The notes beneath the pieces are model-generated. The model was not told the DNA's origin and ran no database searches. It was given only the letters and a program-made list of their open reading frames with translations. Made by a program: the position numbers and the translations under genes. Below are positions 12,412 to 22,400 of a stretch of DNA of 64,000 nucleotides, piece by piece. The DNA is from Apis mellifera (lineage: Eukaryota; Arthropoda; Insecta; Hymenoptera; Apidae): assembly GCF_003254395.2 (NCBI RefSeq), contig NC_037653.1:6764283-6828282 (forward strand). Reading direction: 5' to 3'. Within the stretch, counting starts at the first letter, position 1; every line of letters begins with the position of its first letter.

Positions 12412-13373
12412 CGGGGGGCGGGGTTTGAAGAGACGGATAAATGAGAAAATGCCCTTAAAGGTATCTCGCGTGTCACGCTCACTTGGTGACGTGACGTACC
12501 GCGCCACGTACGAGGTAAAAAAAAACGAAAACGACGTTGTTTATCACGCGCACGGCTGGCAGTAGTAACGTGTTTCACGAGTTTCATTCATTTCTCAGTA
12601 GAACCGACGCTGATCGCGCCGACGATAGTTTTTCGAATACCGGGACACTTTTAGGTCGGTTTTACCGATTAAATAGTAACTATGACTGTGACTAAAAATA
12701 ATGAATCGTATATATATAATATATATATAGATTTATTTTATTAATAGAAAAGTCTCGCGCGCGCAAGGCAGAACACGCGCGAATTCACTACTACGTGTAC
12801 GCGTAACGTGCTATACAGATAGGTTACACCGTTTCAGGTGTATGTATGCTTACGCGTGTACCTACGGAGTGTGGCCAGTGTTATTCCACACGTTCTCGTT
12901 CATTATATATATATATATATTTATCTTTCCGAGAGATCTCGTCTCTTCGACGAGTTGCTACGTTTTCTTTTTTCCTTTTTTTTCTTTAAAACTTTGGCCA
13001 GACGATCTTTCTCTCTCTCTCTCTCCGTACTATTCCCTTTCTTTCCATTTCTCTCTCTCTCGCAAATATCATAACGCACACCTCTACCGCACGCATAGAT
13101 ATCGCCTCGTTCTTGTTCGCATTCGAGGGAAATATGCGTGTATCCCGGAAACGTGTGTGCACGAACGTGTGAACGAAAGGGAAAAAACTTCTTTGATCGA
13201 GTAACGCGAGGGAAACTTTTTTTTTTTCCCTCTCCATCTTTTTCGTTCCGTTCTTTTTTTCCCTTGCTTCTCCGAATTTCTCTTCTTTCGACGTTCAAGC
13301 TCACGCGAACGTTGCTCCTTGAAGGGTTGTCGTACGGGGTGTCGTGCGAGCTTACGGATCTCGGGGATCAGTT

Positions 13374-13483
13374 TTAATCCTCCTCTTCGCTTTCCTCCGC
13401 TGGCCCGTACATGTCGGCCAGCTTGTCGAATCTCGGCCCCCAAGCGCCTAGATACTCGTACTCGTGCTGCTCGTCGTCGGTTC
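13374..13483 (-). CDS. CadN: CadN terminal coding exon
   Basis: It encodes the last 36 residues of the tail, including the conserved LGAWGPRFDKLADMYG, and the stop TAA at 13,374-13,376. It starts after an AG with a second AG three bases upstream (GAGCAG), a NAGNAG acceptor. The acidic end EESEEED is short compared with the fly tail. Confidence 0.95.
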
Positions 13484-16400
13484 CTGCTCGTTAAAAAGAA
13501 ATCATTCTCATTCTCGAGTCTCAAATATTCTTTTTCTACGAGATGATAATGAATAATTATTTGAGTTTTAATCAGTTTGGTAATATTATAACAGTTTTCG
13601 ATCGAGAATTGCTTTCAGTTTTCAACAATATAGTCTCAAATATTCTTTTTCTACGAGATGATAATAAATAGTTATTTGAGTTTTAATCAGTTTGGTAATA
13701 TTATAATAGTTTTCGATCGAGAGTTGCTTTCAGTTTTCAACAATATATAGAACGAAAATTTTTAATAGATATAGAAGATCGGAAGGGATGAAATTATAAT
13801 ATTTGGATTTATTTAGATTTATTCCTCCTTTTATGCGTTAAAATCGTTATCCAAGAATGATTCATATTTAATTGTATGAATTATATTAATATGAATATTG
13901 TTTATATCATTAATTTTTTTCGTTACGAAACGAAGAACATACCGGAAGCTAACGATGACAATGAGCCTGCGATGCTTCCGCCACCCTCGTACGCGTAATT
14001 TCGAAGATCGTCGAACGGTGGCGCATTAGGGTCACTGTCGGCTCTCTTTTTGTGATCCTCTATGAATATGCCCACGTTTGGTTCCGGTCCTAGCGTATCT
14101 GGAAAACGAGGATAATCGAAACGATATTGGATATCTCGCGGAAAATGCCATCCAAGATGGATCGCGAATAAAAAGAAAGAGAGAAAGAAAGAGAGATAAT
14201 CAAAACGATAACTCGCGAAAAAAATCATTCAAGATGAATCACGAATAAAAAAAAAGAAAGAGAGAAAGAAAGAGAGATAATCAAAATGATATCTCACGAA
14301 AAACACTATTCAAAATGGATCACGAATAAAAAAAAGAAAGAGAGAAAGAAATAGAGATAATCAAAATAATATTGGATATCTCACCATTGAAAACGCCATT
14401 CAAGATGGATCATGAATAAAAAAAAAGAAAGAAAGAAAGAAAGAAAGAAAGAGAGAAAGAAAGAAAGAGAGAAAGAAAGAAAGAGAGAAATGACTCACAG
14501 GGTATTTTACACGGTGGCAGCTTCCCACCCATTTCCAGTATCGGACCGCCAATAGGAATTTGAAGGGGGGTGATGTCGAACGCGGTCATGTCGTCTTCTC
14601 CGCCACCCTCGTCATCATAATTGATGATATTCTCTCTTACGTCGTCATCGGGTCCGGGATACTTGATGTGAGATTCTCTTCTCCTGTTATATACCACGAA
14701 TACCAAGACGAGAACTGGAAAATGAAATAATTTTAATTGATTCCGTCCGGATCCAACCATTCTCCTCTATCAACGTACCGAGAATGATCAGAAGGCAAAC
14801 CAAAATGGCCGCCAAAGCTCCCATACTGAGCTTCAACGTTTGCCCCTCTTGCACGAGCTCGCAGTTCTCCCCCCAGAAACCATCCGGGCAGATACATCTG
14901 TACCGGAACCGAGGATCCTGATTGATGCATCTACCACCGTTCAGGCAAGGATAATCTATGCATTCGTTCTTGTCCATGCATCCTTTATTGTCAGGCGACG
15001 GAATCCTCCCTTCCCCGCATCTAACAGCATTCAGAGAATTCGAATATCGAATGGTAATTTTGATTCACGTGTTACGTTATCAAAATCGTACTTAAAATTG
15101 AATACTCACGTGCAGTCGTACTCGTTCCAAAGATCGATGCATTCGAACGGTTCCGGGCAAATGACGTTGGCGCAAGGCTTGTTCGAGGGACAATTCCTTT
15201 CCAAGTTTCTGGCCATCGTTGCTTGACCCCACTGCGTCCCGTTCATGGCGGGTGGCAACGGCAGATGCTTCCCCTCCAATCTTATATCGTCGAGACATCC
15301 TATTTCAGAAATAGATCGATTTTCAATCAACATCTCTTTTACGATCGTAAAAATTTAAAGAAGAAAGAAACTCTCATTCACCTTTCTGGTAATCGGCGTA
15401 CACCTCGAACGTCCTTACCCCCGTATATTCTGCCTTGCCGCCAGCGAAAACTCCTTCCTGTTTGTCCACCAACAACCACTGATGCCCCTCGAAGGAGAAG
15501 GTCTCGTTGAACCTTCTCCCCTCCCCCCCGTCCAACTCCAGCGTGGCGGCCGATCCGTACCTCGACACTCTAACTGTGTGCCACTGCCCATCGTCCACAG
15601 CTATCGCCGTCAACCATATATCCCTCTCCTCGGTTCTCAGGCTGTTCAAATTGTAGCGGAAGTGCAGTCTGCTGTCCTTGATCTTGAGAACAAATTTTGT
15701 TTTTCAAATTCTTCGATTTCTCTCCAATTATTATTTATTCAAAATCGATAAAGAGAACAAATTTTGTTTTTCAAATTCTTCGATTTCTCTCCAATTATTA
15801 TTTATTCAAAATCGATAAAGAGAACAAATTTTGTTTTTCAAATTTCTTCGATTTCTCTCCAATTATTATTTATTCAAAATCGATAAAGAGAACAAATTTT
15901 CTTTTTCAAATTCTTCGATTTCTCTCCAATTATTATTTATTCAAAATCGATAAAGAGAACAAATTTTCTTTTTCAAATTTTTCGATTTCTCTCCAATTAT
16001 TATTTATTCAAAATCGATAAAGAGAACAAATTTTGTTTTTCAAATTCTTCGATTTCTCTCCAATTATTATTTATTCAAAATCGATAAAGAGAACAAATTT
16101 TGTTTTTCAAATTCTTCGATTTCTCTCCAATTATTATTTATTCAAAATCGATAAAGAGAACAAATTTTGTTTTTCAAATTCTTCGATTTCTCTCCAATTA
16201 TTATTTATTCAAAATCGATAAAGAGAACAAATTTTCTTTTTCAAATTCTTCGATTTCTCTCCAATTATTATTTATTCAATATCGATAAAGAGAACAAATT
16301 TTGTTTTTCAAATTCTTCGATTTCTCTCCAATTATTATTATTATCATTTATTCAAAATAAAGGATAAAGGACAATACCTCCAGGATGGCGTATTCTCTGT

Positions 16401-19400
16401 TGTGCTGGTCGCTGACCCTGAACAACTCGCCGTGGACCTCCCGAGTGCGGAACCTCAGTTGCACCTGGGTCGAATATTTATCCGGCTCGAAGGACAGGGC
16501 GTATTTAACGTAGCTCTGCGGCTTGAACGTGGTCGGTATGGTGGGCGTCATGCATCCGGGCCCTGTCCAGCCGGGGTTGCACTGGCATCTTGCCTCGACG
16601 AAGCTTCCCACGCAGGTGCCGTGCTCCCAGCAACGGAACGTGGACTCCTGATTGTTGCATATCTCCTCGGTCTGGGGGCAGCCGGCCACGCTGTTCCTGG
16701 ACAGGCCCGGGTGCGCAAGGTCGTAGAGCTTGCTGTTGTGGAACAGATTCTTGATGCACCCGTCGAAACCTTTGCCGACAGGCATGTGCTTCCACTTGTA
16801 GTGGGTCGGGTCGAATTGCTCCACGTACAAACCACCGATCTGAAGGGGGGCGTTCACGTTCAGGTACTCGTTGAACGGTGGTATAGTCCCTTGGGCTTGG
16901 CAGCTGGTGTCGTTGAACTCTGGCGGCGTTCCGTCTTCCGGCTCCGAGATGTCCGCCGACTTGCAGTAGTCGATGATTAATTTCACCGTCTGCTCCGTCC
17001 AGTTGGAAACGATACGATAATTTCGATTAGAAGAAGATTTTTTTTAGAAATCGTTTAATTTTATCGTTTGCCAAACCTCCGTGTTCCAGAAGATGTCGAG
17101 CCTGTGCCATTCCCCGTCGTCCAGTGTCCTTTTCGGCTTCACCTTCAACTCCAACGTGCCAGAACCGAAGTCTATCAACAGCCGCGGTATTCCACGTTCC
17201 AGCTCCACGGATATAAAGTCTGCACAAACGGTAAGGATTCTTTCTATTCCATCTGTACAACGATATTTCAAACTATACAACTCGTCTCGTCTCACTCACC
17301 TGAGACCATAATCTCGTCAGCCTCTGGCGGAACTATGGGCCCATTGTACAATAACAATCCGTCGGGCTTCTTCGTGATGAATTCGAAGCTCAGATGACTG
17401 TTGTCGCACATTTCGAGAGCCGGGTACCACGCCCATCCGTTCCCGCGAAAACTTCTCGCTGTCTGCTGACACCTCGGGCCGTTGTACCCGGCTGGACACT
17501 GGCACCTGGCCACCAAAAATTCGCGTCAGTTCGTTCCAGCGAACGATCTCAATTTTCCTCAACTTACGACAATCCGAATCTCCCCTCCACGCAACGGCCG
17601 CCGTTGTAACAAGGGCTGCTCCTGCACGACTCCCCCTTGCTGAAGTTTCGCGCCCCGCAGGTGCACTCGGCGATTACGTCCACTCGCACGCCGACCAGGG
17701 CGGTTCTGTTCGCGTTCACCATGTAAGGCAAACTGCTGATGTCCAACGTGTTCGTGCAGCTACCCTCGCACACTTCGTTCTCGTAGTAACACTCGTCGAT
17801 ACCCACCATGGTTATGTTGATACCCACCTCCTTCTCGATCTGAAGATGTATTTGTCAATTTTTAAAGTAACTCGATTTGTCGATCTGATTCACATTAGAT
17901 TGGAAAGAAAGTCGTTGCTTTGGCTGAATCAATGCAACGAGAAACAAGTTTCGTTATTATTGAATAAAATTCCTCAAATTGGAAAATTGGAATTTGCTTC
18001 TTTTCTTGAGAAAAACTAATTTGAAAATTATACATTTAAAATCAAAATGAGGAATTGTCGATCTGGTTCACGTTAGGTTGAAAAAAAATCATTGCTTACG
18101 AAGTTTTCAATTGTTAAATTTAAATGCACACATCTTGGCTGAATCAATGCACTTTTGTCAACGAGAAACAAATTTTATTATTATTGAATAAAATTCCTGG
18201 AATTGAAAAACTGTTCGAATTTACTTCTTCTCATCTTGAGAAAAACTAATTTGAAAATTATACATTTAAAATCAAAATGAAAAATTGTCAACGGATCTGG
18301 TTCACATTAGATTGAAAAGAAAGTTGCTTTCGAAGTTTTCAATTGTTAAATTCAAATGCACACATCTTGACTGAATCAATGCAACGAGAAACAAGTTTTG
18401 TTATTATTGAATAAAATTCCTGAAATTGGAAAACTGTTCGAATTTACTTCTTTTCTTGAGAAAAACTAATTTGAGAATTATTATATTTAAAATCAAAATG
18501 AGGAATTATCGATCTGGTTCACGTTAGGTTGAAAAGAAAGTCATTGCTTTCGAAATTTTCAATTGTTAAATTCAAATGCACATATCTTGGCTGAATCAAT
18601 GCAACGAGAAACAAGTTTTGTTATTATTGAGTAAAATTCCTGGAATTGGAAAATTGTTCGAATTTACTTCTTTTCTTGAGAAAAACTAATTTGAAAATTA
18701 TATATTTAAAATCAAAATGAGGAATTGTCGACGGATCTGGTTCACGTTAGGTTGAAAAGAAAATTGTTGCTTTCAATTGTTAAATTCAAATACATATATC
18801 TTGGCTGAATCAATGCAACGAGAAACAAGTTTTGTTATTATTGAATAAAATTCCTGGAATTGGAAAACTGTTCGAATTTACTTCTTTTCTCGAGAAAAAC
18901 TAATTTGAAAATTATACATTTAAAATCAAAATGAGGAATTATCGATGGATCTGATTCACATTAGGTTGAAAAGAAAATCATTGCTTTCGAAATTTTCAAT
19001 TGTTAAATTCAAATGCATACATCTTGGCTGAATCAATGCAACGAGAAACAAGTTTTGTTATTATTGAATAAAATTCCTGGAATTGAAAAATTGTTCGAAT
19101 TTGCTTCTTGTCCATTTCCAACACCTTGAGAAAAATTAAGTTGACAATTATATTTATTATTATTTAAAATGAGGAAAATCGTAAAAACTTTCTTTCCAAT
19201 CTAATATATATATATCTCACCTCTTCTCGATGCATCAACACGATCCCGTTCAATCTGACAGGTTTGTAATACGTCGACCCGTGCGCCGCGAATCTCACGT
19301 CCGTCAACGGGGGATGTATCCTGCGCAATTGAACGCTGAACACGTCCACGTTCTCCCTGTCGATGTTCAACAGATGCGCCAACTTGTCCCTGAATAATTC

Positions 19401-22400
19401 CGCTTTACTTCTCGACGTAGTTTGCGACTGGAACAATCGAATCGGTGAACATTCGTCTCGAATTTTTAACTTTTTTTTTCTCCCTTAGACTTACCTTGTA
19501 ATCCCAAATACGGATGAAATCTTCGTCCGTTATGCCCGATATCCGAACGGAGCCAGAGTTCAGCACAGCCTCGTGCGGTATAGTCTTCACTGTGACCGTC
19601 ACGTTCGCAGGCACGTCCGTTTGCGTGTGCTTCCGATCGTACACTTTGAAACGTAAATGGTATCTGCCGTCGTGGGTACCCGATTTCATGTATATCATCC
19701 CCGTGTCCTCGTCCAATTTAAATTGAGCGTGTTCCAAACCCTCCCAGTAAAATTTCTTGTCGGGTAGGTCCCAATCGTCCAGATCGTACACGTAAACTCT
19801 GCCTATTTCCGTGTCCGGTGATTGTCCCTGAATTTGGGAATTCGAATTACGTCACGATATTGTGAGAATTGCAACACGCTTGTTTCAACCCTTTCTCGCT
19901 CGAACCAGCTAACTTGAAATGATTTCACGTGCAAAGAAAGAATATTCTCGCATTCATCTATTATTCCATTTCTATTACATTTCTATTTTCATCGTCATCA
20001 ATTTCTTAACGAATAAAATCAGATTTATCTTTAGAATTAGAATTAATCTCATGATATGCTTGTAAAACTAAGAAAACTTTGAAGACAGTATTTCTATCGA
20101 CCGTCAAAATAACGATTATACATAAAGCAGATTGCTTGAGCGATATTTTAAGGGAATGAATCTTAAATAAATATCGTCGATCATCATTCGAGCAGAAAGG
20201 ATTAAACGGAGAAAAGTTATGAACAACGTACTGCGTAATTATATACAAAAATGTCTTTCGATCCTGGCTGCATTTTGTTATCGTTGATATCCCCGATAAT
20301 AACGGTTAAAGTACTGGTCCCAGACATAGAAGGAGTGCCGGTATCCTTGATAACGATCGGTATCAAGTACTCCTTCTGTTGCTCTCTGTTAAACGAAAGT
20401 AAGGAGGAAACGATGGCCATACCGTCCCCGTTCGCTCCCTCTGAAACGAAAGAAAAAAAGCCGGCCGTTGGTTATCGCTCTGAACTGTATAACCGGCCGG
20501 CTAAGAGGCCAACAACCAGCCCAACAACAATCGGAGTTGGACACACGATTGTTGTGCGCGTCCACACCACTCACTGTTATCGCTCTCAACTTTGAAACTG
20601 GCGCGAATCACGTCGTCCGCCTTAGGATCCATCCTGAAAGTGAACGGGGGCCCGTTGCTCTTCGATCGATCGTCGTCGTCCGTTGCCGATATCTCTACCA
20701 CCTTTTTCTGCTGGGAGTGTTCCTGCAACACCGGCCTATAATCCTTGAGGAATCGGGGCGGATTGTCGTTTATGTCGTGCACGATCACCGTCAACGTCGC
20801 AGTAGCAGTTTTCGGCGGGATCCCGTCGTCGATGGCCAAGATTTTCACCTGATTTTTCGGAAAAGAAAAACCAATTTTTCTCTTCTTCCTTCCTCTCGTA
20901 GGGTGAAGAACGATCGAGGAGGAGCGGCAAATCGAAAATCCTGTTTTTTACCTGATGCCTCGGGGTTTCCTCGCGATCCAGACTCCTCTGGATCGAAACC
21001 GTCCCGTTTTCGTTGATGGAGAACTGCCTCTTACGGTCGGAACTTCTGTCGATCGAGTAATACACCTTGCTCTTACCACCTTGGTCCGGATCGGTGGCTT
21101 TGAACGTTTCCAGGCTGTTCCCGATACGAGCGTTTTCCGGCACCGTCGTCTCGATATTCGCCTTCTCGAATTGGGGCTGATTATCGTTTATGTCGCGCAG
21201 CTTCACCACCACCCACGAATAGGCAACGTGATATTTGTCGTTGTCGTTGTCCTCCCCCTGAAAATGAAGAAGAAGAAACGCGATTTTATTTAAATTCGTA
21301 GAAAAATTGTCGAGGAAATCGAAGATATATATATATACCTTGTCGTTGACCTGTATCCTAAACCTGAAACCGTTGCTCTGCAATTGGTCCTCGTAGTCCA
21401 ACGACTGCACGATCTTGAGCGAGCCAGTGCCGTCGTTATTTCTCACCATGGTGAATTTGTCGGCACCGTAACCGCTACTTTCGATCACCTATCATGAATC
21501 ATAATTATAAACAAATTTCTCTTCTTTCTTTCTGTAGCTAAGAGATCGAAGGAAGGAAAAAAAATACGTACTTTGTACTGGAACTTATTAGTCTCGTCCT
21601 CATCGTGCACAGTGACCGTGAGTATCGGCATTTCCGGCAGATCTGGCCCTTCCGTCTCGTCCACCTCGGTGAACCATTCCTCCTTCGTGAATTGCGGAGG
21701 CATGTCGTTTATATCTTTCACTCGTATAGACGCTGTCCCCGTCCCTAGAACAGCGACTCAATGAAACGAGACCATTTCCTTATTCCCCTCCTTTTATTAT
21801 CAATTTTCCACTCACCTTTCAACCCCCCTCCATCCATAGCTACCACTTGTATGGAATAATCCGGCGTCCGTTCTCTGTCCAGACAGCAGACCGCCGTCTT
21901 TATCACCCCGGTGTCCGATTCGATCTCAAAGATGGGCGAGCCGGTCTCCTCCTCGATCACGTTCTTCTCGATCGAGTAGATCAACTTTGCGTTCGTACCC
22001 TCGCTCGGGTCGTCGTAGTCGACCGCCGTCATGGTCATCACGACCATTCCTGAAACGTTCCACTTTTTTATTTCTATCCCAAAAGAGGAAGAAAATTAAA
22101 TCTTCTCCATAAACGAAGAGATTACCCGCTGTTCCGTTCTCCGTCACGTTGCCGAAGTAAATTCCTTGGGGGAACGTGGGCGCGTTGTCGTTGATATCTT
22201 TCAGGTTCACCTGCACGTCGGCGTACCCGACCAAACCCTCCCCACCCTCGTCCTGGGCGAACACCGTGAATCGCCACTGCGGCCTCCCGTTCGGCTGATC
22301 CCTGTCCAGCGGCTGTGAAGATGAGTAATTTTTTCTCATTGTTGGAAATCGAATTGCAAGCAGATGGAATAATTGATGGAGGAAGACAAGGGGAGTCGCG

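Larger units (their letters stand above)
6549..13373. other. convergent spacer, probably holding the long CadN 3' UTR
   Basis: No coding region is recognised over 6.8 kb. It holds pyrimidine runs on the + strand (7,120-7,150; 8,480-8,530; 11,780-11,811; 13,010-13,070), AT microsatellites and several mixed-composition blocks (7,050-7,330; 7,900-8,290; 10,880-11,220; 11,930-12,180). CadN ends at 13,374 on the - strand, and neural genes of insects often have multi-kb 3' UTRs, so much of this is probably transcribed from the - strand. TTTATT words (AATAAA on the - strand) occur for example at 8,169-8,190 and 12,731-12,742; which one is used cannot be told from sequence. Confidence 0.45.

Noticed and set aside
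15697..16367. Overlapping + strand frames of 60-107 codons repeating FFKFFDFSPIIIYSK
   Set aside because: They are translations of the 67-bp intronic minisatellite; the peptide repeats only because the DNA does.
16402..16980. 192-codon + strand frame
   Set aside because: It lies opposite the longest CadN exon, whose GC-rich codons suppress stops on the other strand; no start context, splice partner or family match.
20468..21016. 182-codon + strand frame
   Set aside because: It is antisense to CadN cadherin exons and the GC-rich intron; a shadow frame.
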